Assembly: GCA_018401495.1 (NCBI GenBank)
Contig: JAGYJX010000021.1
Coordinates: forward strand, 124,001 to 188,000
Length of the DNA stretch: 64,000 bases
From: Rhodospirillaceae bacterium
GTDB lineage: Bacteria; Pseudomonadota; Alphaproteobacteria; Thalassobaculales; Thalassobaculaceae
Direction: 5' to 3'
The position numbers and the translations under genes are program-made. This document shows positions 19,281 through 27,897 of this stretch, in pieces (position 1 is the first letter of the stretch; each line of letters opens with the position of its first letter). The notes beneath the pieces are model-generated. The model saw nothing but the letters and a program-made list of their open reading frames with translations, ran no database searches and was not told the DNA's origin.

Positions 19281-19792
19281 ATGCGCGCGCGCGTCGCCGA
19301 CCGGGAGCGCCCGGCATCGACCCATCCCTTGTCGCCCCTGGAGATCGTCGAGACGGCGGTTCCGGACGATGAGCGGGTCTGGGTGCCGCAGGCGCCGAAC
19401 GTGTGGTTCAGGCCGCTGATGCTGAACACCCTGAACGGCGGCTGGTGCAACCTGCTGAGGGTTCGCAAGTCGGGGTCCTCAGCCGGCATCTGCATCCCGC
19501 TCCGGTGCACGGTTTCGTCCTGAAGGGGCAGTGGCGCTACCTCGAGCACGACTGGATCGCCACCGAGGGGTCCTACGTGTTCGAGCCGCCGGGAGAGACG
19601 CACACCCTGGTCGTCGACGAGGACTGCGAGGAGATGATCACCTTCTTCAACATCTCCGGATGCATGTACTACGTGGACGAGCAGGGGCGGTGTACCGGCT
19701 TCGAGGACGTGTTCGCCAAGCTGGACATGTGCCGCAAGCACTACACCGCCGTCGGGCTCGGCGCCGACTACGTCGACCGGTTCATCCGCTGA
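19281..19792 (+). CDS. cupin protein (2,4'-dihydroxyacetophenone dioxygenase-like), frameshifted
   Basis: The start ATG at 19281 has GGAGG eight bases upstream. The first 65 residues (VWVPQAPNVWFRPLMLNT, GGWCNLLRVRKSG) continue in a second frame with VLSRHLHPAPVHGFVLKGQW, FEPPGETHTLVVDEDC and CRKHYTAVGLGADYVDRFIR. One base is missing near 19474. The HxHPxPVHG and PGETHT motifs are cupin metal sites. The named family cleaves C-C bonds of aromatic ketones, but many members are uncharacterised. It sits between the kinase and mgsA in one direction. Confidence 0.7.
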
Positions 19793-19795
19793 GCG

Positions 19796-20269
19796 ATGGC
19801 CGCCGGTATGCGGCCCCGCAAGCGCATCGGCCTGATCGCCCACGACGCCAGGAAGCCGGACCTGCTCGACTGGGCAGCCGTGCACCGCGACCGGCTGGCG
19901 GTTCACGACCTCTGGGCGACCGGCACCACTGGAGGCCTGATCGCTGACCGCCTCGGGCTGCCGGTGACGCGCCTGAAGAGCGGGCCGCTGGGTGGCGACC
20001 AGCAGATGGGCGCGCTGATCGCCGATGGTGGTCTCGATGTCCTGATCTTCTTTGCGGACCCGATGTCGGCGATGCCCCACGATGTCGACGTGAAGGCCCT
20101 GGTGCGGCTTTCGACGGTCTACAACATCGCCATGGCCTGCAACCGCTCGACCGCGGATTTCCTGATCGCCAGCCCGTTGTTCGACGCCGCCTACACTCCC
20201 GTCGACACCGACTACGCCCGGTATCTCGAACGGGTGGTCCCGATGCTGCCGGATCGCTCGCCTGGCTGA
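19796..20269 (+). CDS. mgsA: methylglyoxal synthase
   Basis: The 157-residue protein carries the MgsA fold and motifs: [17 protein letters not shown] at the N-terminus, ATGTTGGLI for phosphate binding, [17 protein letters not shown], and [19 protein letters not shown] with the catalytic Asp and His. It converts dihydroxyacetone phosphate to methylglyoxal and phosphate, relieving phosphate limitation when sugar phosphates build up. Placed 3 bp after the cupin in a sugar-acid island, it may vent triose phosphate made by the aldolases. The C-terminus is slightly longer than in E. coli. Confidence 0.93.
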   Translation: MAAGMRPRKRIGLIAHDARKPDLLDWAAVHRDRLAVHDLWATGTTGGLIADRLGLPVTRLKSGPLGGDQQMGALIADGGLDVLIFFADPMSAMPHDVDVKALVRLSTVYNIAMACNRSTADFLIASPLFDAAYTPVDTDYARYLERVVPMLPDRSPG

Positions 20270-20310
20270 TCGGCCGCGGACCGTTCGCGGCGAGGCAGTG
20301 AAACGACGAA

Positions 20311-20333
20311 GGGCCGCTCCATCGGAGCGGCCC
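20311..20333. terminator. bidirectional terminator hairpin between mgsA and TRAP operon
   Basis: A perfect 10-bp stem GGGCCGCTCC/GGAGCGGCCC with an ATC loop lies between convergent mgsA and dctM. On the minus strand it is followed by TTCGTCGTTTC, and on the plus strand by a weak pyrimidine stretch, so it works best for the TRAP operon. Confidence 0.7.
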
Positions 20334-20365
20334 TCGCCGCGTTCGGCCGACGAACCGTCGGTGGG

Positions 20366-21736
20366 TTATTGCAGGATCAGGTTCGGCAGCCAGAGCGTGA
20401 TCTGCGGCCAGATGATGACGGCGACCAGCCCCATCACCTGCAGGGCGACGAACGGGATGATGCCCTTGTAGATGTTCTGGATCTTGACCGAGTTGGGCGC
20501 GACACCCTTCAGGTAGAACAGGGCGAACCCGAAGGGTGGTGTCAGGAACGAGGTCTGCAGGTTGACCGCCACCAGGATGGCGAACCAGTAGATGATGTCG
20601 CGGCCCTCGACGTGGCTGCCGAAATCCATCAGCTCCACGATCGGGGTGAACACCGGCAGCACGATCAGCGTGATCTCGATCCAGTCGAAGAAGAAGCCGA
20701 GGATGAAGATCGTCGCCATCAGCACGAACAGCAGCCCCCAGGCCTCGAAGCCCAGGTGCTCGATGAACTCGACGATCAGGTCCTCGCCGCCGAGCGAGCG
20801 GAACACGTAGGAGAACGCGGTCGCCCCCATGAAGATGAAGAAGATCATGCCGGAGGTCAGGGCGGTGCGCTCGCAGACGTCCTTCAGCACCTCCCAGGTC
20901 AGCTTCCTGTTGAAGATCGCCAGCAGCAGCGCGCCGAAGCCGCCGACGCCGGCCGCCTCGGTCGGGGTCGCCCAGCCGGCGAAGATCGAGCCGAGCACCA
21001 GGGTGATCAGGAACACCGGCGGCAGGAAGCCCTTCAGCAGCATCAGGATCATGCCGCCGGCGGTGTCCGGGCCGATGTCGTCGGACAGCGACGGCGCCCA
21101 CTGCGGCTTCAGCGCCGACACCACCAGGATGTAGGCGAAGTACAGCGCCGACAGCAGCAGGCCCGGCAGGATGGCGCCGAGGAACAGGTTGCCGACCGAG
21201 ATCGCCAGCAGGTCGGCCATGATCACCAGCATGATGCTGGGCGGGATCAGGATGCCGAGCGTTGCCGATGCCGCCAGGGTGCCGGTCGCGAGTTCCTTCT
21301 GGTAGCGCTGGCGCAGCATGGTCGGCAGCGCCATCAGCGTCATCATGACCACCGAGGCGCCGATGATGCCGGTGGTCGCGGCCATGATGGTGCCCATGAC
21401 GGTGACCGCCAGCGCCAGCCCGCCCGGGACCCGTCGCAGCAGGATCTCCAGGATGTCGAGCAGGTCGTTGGCGACGCCGGAGCGTTCCAGCATGGTGCCC
21501 ATGAAGATGAAGCAGGGCACCGCGACCAGCACCAGGTTGGCGGCGGCGCCGCCCCAGATGCGCGGCAGGATGTTGTAGAACTCGATCAGCGAGAAGTAGT
21601 CGACGGCGGCCCCGAGAAAGCCGAACGCCAAGCCGACCCCGCCGACCACGAACGCCACCGGAAACCCGGAAAACAGCCCGAGCGCCAGCACGGCGAACAT
21701 GTAGACGGCGAGATAGTCCTCCCAATAGAAATCCAC
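20366..21736 (-). CDS. TRAP transporter large permease (DctM family)
   Basis: This intact 456-residue large permease has about 12 membrane helices. Family motifs include GLAFGFLGAAVDYFSL, FIFMGTMLERSGVANDLL, ATGTLAASATLGILIPPSIM and FLGFFFDWIEITLIVLPVF-type segments. It is longer than the 1.2 kb copy, with an extended central loop (SALKPQWAPSLSDDIGPDT) as in the FcbT3/YiaN-like large permeases that handle bulky acids. The gene follows the small permease by 3 bp and closes the operon before a strong terminator. Confidence 0.88.
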   Translation of the reverse strand: MDFYWEDYLAVYMFAVLALGLFSGFPVAFVVGGVGLAFGFLGAAVDYFSLIEFYNILPRIWGGAAANLVLVAVPCFIFMGTMLERSGVANDLLDILEILLRRVPGGLALAVTVMGTIMAATTGIIGASVVMMTLMALPTMLRQRYQKELATGTLAASATLGILIPPSIMLVIMADLLAISVGNLFLGAILPGLLLSALYFAYILVVSALKPQWAPSLSDDIGPDTAGGMILMLLKGFLPPVFLITLVLGSIFAGWATPTEAAGVGGFGALLLAIFNRKLTWEVLKDVCERTALTSGMIFFIFMGATAFSYVFRSLGGEDLIVEFIEHLGFEAWGLLFVLMATIFILGFFFDWIEITLIVLPVFTPIVELMDFGSHVEGRDIIYWFAILVAVNLQTSFLTPPFGFALFYLKGVAPNSVKIQNIYKGIIPFVALQVMGLVAVIIWPQITLWLPNLILQ

Positions 21737-21739
21737 GGC

Positions 21740-22429
21740 TCAGCCCCCCCGCACGATCTCGGGGTCATCGTAGTGACCCTCGAGCTTCGCGATGTCATTG
21801 TCCACGTCGCCGTCGTCGATCTTCGGCAGGTGTTCGGCCACCGCCGAGGTCAGCATGTTCATCTTGACCTCGGGGCGAAGTTCCTCCGGACCGAACAGGT
21901 AGACGACCTGCCGGATCAGCGTGGAGATCCCGGCCATCAGGGCCAGACCGAGGCCGATCAGCACGAACGACTTGATCACCCAGCGGTGCGACAGGCCGGT
22001 CATGGCGTCGGAGGACTCGTTCGACTCCCACGCCTGGTGGACGAACGTCCAGCCGTAGTACATGACCACCAAAATGTAGGGGATCATCAGCAGGCAGATG
22101 CCAAGCAGTTCGACCCAGGCCTGGCTCCGGTCCGACATCTTTTCGCGCATCAGGTCGACCCGGACGTGGGCGTTGACCGTGTAGGCGTAGCCGAGCGCCA
22201 GCAGGAACAGCGCCGCGTGCAGGTGCCACTCCATCTCCTGCAGCTTGGTTGGCGACATGAAGTCGTACAGCGGCGTGGTCATGATCCACTGTTGGATGAA
22301 CTGAAACTTACGAGTCAGCACATCGAACATGATAATGCCGATCAACGGCAGGATCAGCCAAGCGCCAAGCTTCCCCATTCTTTGAGGGACTGTTTCGAGG
22401 CGGTCGGCGATCGCTAATAGACTTCGCAT
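21740..22429 (-). CDS. TRAP transporter small permease (DctQ family)
   Basis: The 229-residue protein has four predicted membrane helices and a hydrophilic C-terminal tail (EELRPEVKMNMLTSAVAEH onward) longer than in typical DctQ. The N-terminal half has lower GC content than its neighbours. It is separated from the binding-protein gene by 190 bp containing a hairpin, which probably sets a lower expression level than that of DctP, as is common in TRAP operons. Confidence 0.85.
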   Translation of the reverse strand: MRSLLAIADRLETVPQRMGKLGAWLILPLIGIIMFDVLTRKFQFIQQWIMTTPLYDFMSPTKLQEMEWHLHAALFLLALGYAYTVNAHVRVDLMREKMSDRSQAWVELLGICLLMIPYILVVMYYGWTFVHQAWESNESSDAMTGLSHRWVIKSFVLIGLGLALMAGISTLIRQVVYLFGPEELRPEVKMNMLTSAVAEHLPKIDDGDVDNDIAKLEGHYDDPEIVRGG

Positions 22430-22544
22430 TGAGCGTCCCCAGTGTGGTTTTTTATCTCAACGACCGAAAGAAGCGTTCACCCTTCAAAAAGACACCCGAC
22501 GATATCGGTTGGACTCCGATATGGTCGGGCTTGTCAGAGAAGAA

Positions 22545-22582
22545 CGGTGCCGACTGTCAAATCACCGGCAGCGTCGGCACCG
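22545..22582 (-). terminator. intercistronic hairpin (attenuator) between dctP and dctQ
   Basis: A perfect 10-bp stem (22545-22554 with 22573-22582) with an 18-base loop lies 38 bp after the dctP stop on the minus strand and is followed by TTCTTCTCT. It could stop part of the transcripts or protect the dctP mRNA end, so that binding protein is made in excess over permease. Confidence 0.6.
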
Positions 22583-22619
22583 TCATAAACAGCAGGATGT
22601 CTCTGCCTGGGCGACTACC

Positions 22620-23675
22620 TTACTTCAGGTAGCCGTTTTCCTTCCAGATCGTGTAATCCTTGCGGAAAGCCTGCAGCGAGGCCCAGATCTTCTTGGAGTC
22701 CTCGTTGGTCTTAATGTCCTCGGCGATCACCTCCAGCCAAGCCTTCTCGAACTCGGCGAGCATCTCATCCGACCAGCGGTGGATGGTGACACCCTTCTCC
22801 TGGTGGAACTTCATCGCCGCGAACTGCGCACCCTCACCTCGGGTGAACATGAACATCACGTTGTCGTTGCACGCGCCCCGGATGATAGCCTTCTGGGTGT
22901 CTGTGACGGCATCGTAGGACGGCTTGTGGATCAGCAACTCGTTGAGGGTCGACTGCTGGTGCCAACCCGGAAAGTAGTTGTGCTTGGCCACCTGAAAGAA
23001 GCCGAGCTCCTTGTCAATCGCCGGCATCGAGAACTCGGTGGCGTCGATCGAGCCCAGCTCCAGAGCCGGGTAGATGTCGCCGCCGGCAAGCAGCTGCGTG
23101 GAGACACCGAACTTCTCCATGACCTTCGCGCCCAGACCGAAGAACCGCATCTTCAGGCCCTTCAGGTCGTCGAGCGTCTTGATCTCCTTGCGGTACCAGC
23201 CCGACGACTCCGGTGCGATGATGCCGCAGAGGTTGTAGCGGATGTTGTCGCGCGCATACATCTCGGTGGCGATCTCCTCGCCGCCGCCGTAGCGCATCCA
23301 CGCCAAGTACTCACCCGCGCTGGGGCCGAACGGCACCGCCGAGAAGAACGCATAAGCCTCGTTCTTGTTGACGTTGTAGCCCGGCGTGCCGAAGGCGGCG
23401 TCGATGGAGCCGCTGGAAACCGGATCGTAGTAGGCGGTGCCCGGAACCAGCGCACCGGGCTCGAAGAACCGAAGCGTCAGATCACCACCCGACATGGCGG
23501 TGATCGAATTGGCGACGTTGCTGGCACCCTCGCCCAGCACGATCAGCTTGCCGCCAAAGGCCGAGTGCATTTTCCAACGCTCGCGCTTGGCGTCTGCCTC
23601 ACCGGTGGACGCCAGCACCACGCCTGCCGTCACTCCCAATAGGGCAGCAGTCTTTACCCATTTTCCGAAACCCAT
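22620..23675 (-). CDS. TRAP transporter substrate-binding protein (DctP family)
   Basis: The 351-residue periplasmic protein has a signal peptide (basic KWVK, then a hydrophobic stretch ending in ASTGEADA, cleavage near residue 29). The solute-binding fold is visible as WKMHSAFGGKLIVLGEG, FFEPGALVPGTAYYDPVSSG, LKGLKMRFFGLGAKVMEKFG with the Arg that usually binds the ligand carboxylate, and GSIDATEFSMPAIDKELGF. It resembles the FcbT1/YiaO and 2-keto acid type binders more than malate DctP. GGGAGG precedes the ATG. The ligand is probably an organic acid, possibly one used by the adjacent sugar-acid island. Confidence 0.9.
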   Translation of the reverse strand: MGFGKWVKTAALLGVTAGVVLASTGEADAKRERWKMHSAFGGKLIVLGEGASNVANSITAMSGGDLTLRFFEPGALVPGTAYYDPVSSGSIDAAFGTPGYNVNKNEAYAFFSAVPFGPSAGEYLAWMRYGGGEEIATEMYARDNIRYNLCGIIAPESSGWYRKEIKTLDDLKGLKMRFFGLGAKVMEKFGVSTQLLAGGDIYPALELGSIDATEFSMPAIDKELGFFQVAKHNYFPGWHQQSTLNELLIHKPSYDAVTDTQKAIIRGACNDNVMFMFTRGEGAQFAAMKFHQEKGVTIHRWSDEMLAEFEKAWLEVIAEDIKTNEDSKKIWASLQAFRKDYTIWKENGYLK

Positions 23676-24018
23676 TCTTACAACCTCCCAGTCGAATACC
23701 GTCCCTGTGGGGATCGGTTCCGTTTCGCCGATCCGCCGCTATGTTATTTGATTTTGTTGATTGAACTCCGATCTGCTGCTGCCGGAGCCGCGACGGCTGA
23801 GGCATTGTTACCGTGGCATGTTCGGAATTCAAGAAGCTTTGGTACACAATCGGTGTTTCCCGACGCGATTTAACTCTGCAGACGCTGAGATGTGATGAAG
23901 ATTTATGCAGTTTCTGGCTTCGCGGCGAGAATAGCGAGTGGCTGCGCACGCACTCCGCGCGCCAGCGGTCGCCAGCGGTGAGAAGCGAACGCCCGGACGT
24001 TCGTCCGGGGGGCCGCGA
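23676..24018 (-). promoter_or_regulatory. AT-rich control region of the TRAP operon
   Basis: This 343-bp gap is much richer in A and T than the surrounding genes and holds no convincing gene. On the minus strand TTGAAT (23827-23832) and TAACAA (23805-23810) are 16 bases apart, a fair sigma70-type match about 130 bp before dctP. An inverted repeat ACAC/GTGT near 23842-23860 could be an operator. A perfect 8-bp hairpin CCCGGACG/CGTCCGGG at 23992-24009 lies just after the upstream gene and could end its transcript. Confidence 0.4.
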
Positions 24019-24460
24019 TCACCGTGCGCTGCGGCGCGCGACCACCCGGACCAGCGCTTCCAGCCCGAACCGGTAGGAGTCGATGCCGAGACCCGACGAT
24101 CAGGCCATCGGCCTCGCCGGCGAGAACCGAGCGCATGTCGCGCCGCTCGATGTTGGTCATGTGGACTTCGACGTAGGGGATCCGCACGCCGCGAAGGCAG
24201 TCGCGCAGCGCGTAACCGGCGTACAGAAAGCCGGCCGGATTCATCAGAAGCCCGTCGACGCCGTCGCGGGCGGCCTGATAGATCCGATCGATCGCGACTC
24301 CTTCGAGGTTGGTGTAGGTGATGTCGAGGTCGACCCCGAGGCGATCGGCCTCCGAGGCCATGATGGCGTCGAGCTCGCCGGCGGTGGTGGTTCCGTAGAG
24401 TTCCGGCTGCCGGAGGCCCAGCCATTCCATGTTGGCGCCCTGAAGCAGCAGCAGTCGCAT
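24019..24460 (-). CDS. type II 3-dehydroquinate dehydratase-like protein, frameshifted
   Basis: The protein of about 147 residues has the small flavodoxin-like fold of AroQ. Key positions are present: RQPELYG with the catalytic Tyr, NPAGF in place of NPGAY, YALRDCL, and EVHMTNIERRD with the catalytic His. The N-terminal NGPN motif is changed to QGANMEWLG, and the Gly-Ala pair is altered. A one-base shift near 24088 restores the C-terminus GIDSYRFGLEALVRVVARR. It may be a catabolic dehydroquinase or a relative with another substrate. It precedes the TRAP operon in the same direction. Confidence 0.68.
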
Positions 24461-24592
24461 GATCCAGATCTCCTCAATGGTCGCGCATGGGGATTGCGCC
24501 GACGCGCCGCCGGCTCGACAGTGCCCGCGCCCGCGTCTATCCGAGCACGCCGTGTTGGCCGGGGCAAACCGCATTCCGAACGGGAGAAGGCG

Positions 24593-25261
24593 ATGAGCGA
24601 CGCCGTCATGGCGGTCTGGGGCGACGCGGACCCCCGAATCGAGGCCGAGTTCAACGAGTGGTACCACCGCGAGCACGTTCCCGAGCGCGTCGGCATGCCG
24701 GGCTGGCGAAACGGCCGGCGCTACCGGCGCATCGACCGGGGCCGCCATCGCTACCTGGCCGCCTACGAGGTCGACTCGCTGGCGTGCTTCGACGACCCGG
24801 CCTACCGCCGCGCCCTCGACCATCCGACCGCCTGGACGCAGCGGATGATGCCGGGCTTTCGCAACTTCGTGCGCGCCACCTGTCGGGTACGGCTGGTGGC
24901 CGGGGAGGTTGCGGGCGGCTATCTGGCGACGGTCCGCTACGCGCCGCCCGAGGCGCAGCGCGAGCCGATCGCCCGCTGGCTGGCCGGCGAAGCGCTGCAC
25001 GACCTGCGGGATCGTGCCGGAATCACTCGGGTGCAGTTGTGGGAGGCGGATCTCGGCCGCAGCCTGGCGGCTACCGCCGAGCAGGCGATTCGCGCCCAGC
25101 CTGACGGCCGCGCGCCGTTTGCCGCGGTGATCGAGGGTACCGACCGGGTTGCGGTCGACGAGGCGCTGAGCGCGGCGGGCGTGCTGGCCGGACTGGAACA
25201 GCGCGGCGCCGGCGAGGTTCAGGTCGGGATCTACCAGTTGATGTTCGCGCTGGCGCGGTAG
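24593..25261 (+). CDS. hypothetical protein with ferredoxin-like (EthD/Dabb-type) N-terminus
   Basis: The 222-residue protein begins MAVWGDADPRIEAEFNEWYH and continues REHVPERVGMPGW. The WY-x-REHVPER pattern resembles dimeric alpha/beta-barrel proteins of the EthD type, which often assist dehydrogenation, decarboxylation or isomerisation in catabolic clusters. The second half repeats the pattern loosely (a second barrel strand set from residue 110), suggesting a fused dimer. No active site is recognisable. GGGAGAAGG precedes the ATG. It may be the first gene of the acyl-CoA cluster, 162 bp before the BadI-like gene. Confidence 0.6.
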   Translation: MSDAVMAVWGDADPRIEAEFNEWYHREHVPERVGMPGWRNGRRYRRIDRGRHRYLAAYEVDSLACFDDPAYRRALDHPTAWTQRMMPGFRNFVRATCRVRLVAGEVAGGYLATVRYAPPEAQREPIARWLAGEALHDLRDRAGITRVQLWEADLGRSLAATAEQAIRAQPDGRAPFAAVIEGTDRVAVDEALSAAGVLAGLEQRGAGEVQVGIYQLMFALAR

Positions 25262-25423
25262 CGGCGTCGGAATTTGGCGCGGGCAGGGCACGGCACCGTT
25301 GCCGGTGGGCGGCGGCTCCGGGGGTTGCGGACTGGGCGGTGGCGCTGCGGTAATTAGATTGTATACCGAAGTCCCTCCCGCCCCGCCGGCGGGGCGCCCA
25401 TCCCTGCGACAGGAGAAACGATC

Positions 25424-26215
25424 ATGGCCGACGCCAAGCGCTTCGAGACCATCCTCTACGAAGAGGAGGGCCCGATCGGCTGGATCACCATCAATCGGCC
25501 GGACGACGGCAACATGTTCACCGCCGTCACCTGTCACGAGATCCGGGACTGCATCGAGAGCATCCGACGCGAGACCCGCACCCGGGTGATCGTGCTGACC
25601 GGGGCCGGCGACAAGTTCTTCTGCATCGGCGGCCGCAAGGACGCGATGGAGGACACCAACCTGTACGCCGGGGTGTTGCCGACGCTCGAGATGTACGACG
25701 CCATCGACAAGCTGCAGAAGCCGGTGATCGCCATGGTCAACGGCTTCGCGGTCGGCGGCGGCAACGTCCTGCAGGTCGTCTGCGATCTCACCATCGCCAA
25801 GCAGAGCGCCATCTTCCGCCAGGTCGGCCCGATGATGGGGAGTTTCGACGCCGGCTATGGCACCTGGTACCTGGAGGATGCCATCGGCAAGAAGCGCGCC
25901 AAGGAGCTCTGGTACACGAACCGCAAGGTGACCGCCCAGGAGGCCGTGGAAATGGGGCTGATCAACCGCGTGGTGCCGGACGATCAACTGCGCGACGAAA
26001 CCCGGAAATGGGCCCTGGAGATCGCCGACCGCGGGCCGCTGGCGCTGGCCGGCATCAAGAGCGCGTTCCTGGCGCGTCACGGCGGCGTCGCCGGTCTCGG
26101 CCGGGTATCCCACGACCTGCTGCTGAAACTTTACCTGAAGACCGACGAGGCCAAGGAACTGTCGGCGTCGTTCGGCGAACGCCGGCGCCCCGATCCCGAA
26201 ACCTTCGGGCACTGA
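25424..26215 (+). CDS. crotonase-family hydrolase of the BadI/MenB branch
   Basis: The 263-residue crotonase is close to 2-ketocyclohexanecarboxyl-CoA hydrolase (BadI) and naphthoate synthase (MenB). It has INRPDDGNMFTAVTCHEI, GDKFFCIGG, NGFAVGGGNVLQVVCDLT with Asn instead of the hydratase Glu, and the diagnostic VGPMMGSFDAGYGTWYL then GKKRAKELWY. The C-terminus LYLKTDEAKELSASFGERRRP also matches. Alphaproteobacteria usually make ubiquinone only, and the neighbours are beta-oxidation genes, so ring cleavage of a cyclic beta-keto acyl-CoA is the better guess. GACAGGAGAAACG precedes the ATG. Confidence 0.78.
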   Translation: MADAKRFETILYEEEGPIGWITINRPDDGNMFTAVTCHEIRDCIESIRRETRTRVIVLTGAGDKFFCIGGRKDAMEDTNLYAGVLPTLEMYDAIDKLQKPVIAMVNGFAVGGGNVLQVVCDLTIAKQSAIFRQVGPMMGSFDAGYGTWYLEDAIGKKRAKELWYTNRKVTAQEAVEMGLINRVVPDDQLRDETRKWALEIADRGPLALAGIKSAFLARHGGVAGLGRVSHDLLLKLYLKTDEAKELSASFGERRRPDPETFGH

Positions 26216-26226
26216 GAGAGCGACGC

Positions 26227-27887
26227 GTGTCCCGCCTGCTGACACTGCACGACCCGGCCGAGGCTCGGGCCTACTACGCCGCCGGGCTCTGGCGCGACGA
26301 GACGTTCTACGCCCTGCTGGCTCGGCACGCCGCCGCCCGGCCGGACGCCAAGGCGCTGCGCGACTCGGCCCGGCACCTGAGTTGGCGGGAGCTCAAGGAC
26401 TGGGTCGACGCCATCGCCGACGCGTTCCATGAAGCCGGCGTGCGCACTGGCGAGAGGGTGGCGCTCTGGGCCTCGAACCGGGCCGAGGTGGTGGCCGCGT
26501 TCCTGGCGTGCTCGCGCCAGGGCTATGTCTGCAACCCGTCGCTGCACCGCAACTACACCCTGGAAGAGATCTGCGGCCTGCTGGGCCGGACCCGGGCCGC
26601 GGCGATACTGGTCGAGGACGGCTGGGGCGCCGACAGTGACCGGCACGACGCGGTGGCCACGGTGGCGGGCCTCCCCGGCATGCGGCGGGTGTTTCGCATA
26701 CCGGCGGTTCGCCAGAGCGGCGACCTGCCGGCTCCCGGCACCCGGCCGCGCAACCTGCGCGGTCCCGATCCGAACCCCGACTCCGTCTGCTACCTCGCGT
26801 TCACGAGCGGCACGACGGGGCGTCCCAAGGGCGTCATGCACTCCGGACAACACCCTGCTGGCGAACTGCCGGGATCTCGTGAAGGACTGGCATCACGACG
26901 AATCGACTGTCCTCCTGACCCTGTCGCCGCTCAGCCATCACATCGCCTGGGTGGCGGTCGGGCAGTGGCTGGTCGCCGGCATGCAGCTCGTGATCGACGA
27001 TCCGGCGCTCCGGTCGCTCGCGCCTCGACTGGATGATCGAGACCGGCGCCACCTACGTCATGGGCGTGCCGACCCACGCCATGGACATCCAGGCCGAGCA
27101 GGCCCGGCGCGGCATTGAACGTCTCGGCGCCGTCGACCTGTTCTACATGGCCGGCGCGCCGATCCCGCCGGCGGTCGCCGAGCGGTTCGTGGCGCAGGGG
27201 GTCCGGCCGCAGAACATCTACGGCATGACCGAGAACTCGTCGCACCAGTACACCCACCCCGACGACGACGAGGCGACGATCTGCACCACGTGCGGGCGCG
27301 GCGGCCTCGGCTACGCCGTCCGGATCTTCGCCCAGGACAACGCCGACGAGGAGGTTCCGGTCGGCACCGTCGGGCAGATCGGCGGCAAGGGAGCCGCCTT
27401 GATGCTCGGCTACTTCGACAACCAGGAGGCCACCGAGACCTCGTTCAACGCCGACGGCTGGTTCCTGTCCGGGGATCTCGGCGTCATCGACGAGCGCGGC
27501 AACCTGTCGATCGTCGGCCGGTTGAAGGACGTGGTGATCCGTGGCGGCCACAACATCCACCCGGCCCGGGTCGAGGATCTGGCGATCAAGCACCCGGCGA
27601 TCGCCCGGGCGGCGGCGTTCGCGGTTCCCGACGACCGGCTGGGCGAACGGCTTTGCCTGGCGGTGCTCAGGGCAGGGACCGCGGAGCCGAGCGCCGAGGA
27701 CGTGCTCCGGCACCTGTTCGAGGTCGGACTGTCGAAGTACGACATGCCGGAGTATTTCCTGGTGATGGACGGCTTCCCGCTGACACCGAGCGGCAAGATC
27801 CTGAAGCGCGAGTTGGCGGAGTGGGCGAAGGCCGGTCGGATCGCGCCGCAGCCCTGCCGGTTTCAGGCGCCGCAGACCGCCGGATGA
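26227..27887 (+). CDS. AMP-dependent acyl-CoA synthetase (cyclic/aromatic acid-CoA ligase-like), two frameshifts
   Basis: The gene has about 553 codons from a GTG start 12 bp after the crotonase. Adenylate-forming motifs are in order: LAFTSGTTGRPKGVMHS (ATP loop), YGMTENS, GWFLSGDLGVIDERGNL, IVGRLKDVVIRGGHNI, and PSGKILKREL with the catalytic Lys. Extra bases near 26838 and 27022 split it; corrected joins read GVMHSDNTLLANC and LDWMIETGATYVMG. It would activate a carboxylic acid to its CoA thioester, the entry step of the pathway. The GTG start and the GVPTHAMD segment resemble cyclohexanecarboxylate-CoA ligase. Confidence 0.8.
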
Positions 27888-27897
27888 GGAGCGACCG

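Noticed and set aside
25424-26215. Calling the crotonase MenB (menaquinone synthesis)
   Set aside because: The signature is shared by BadI and MenB; no men gene is nearby and the operon is beta-oxidation-like, so the name was not used.
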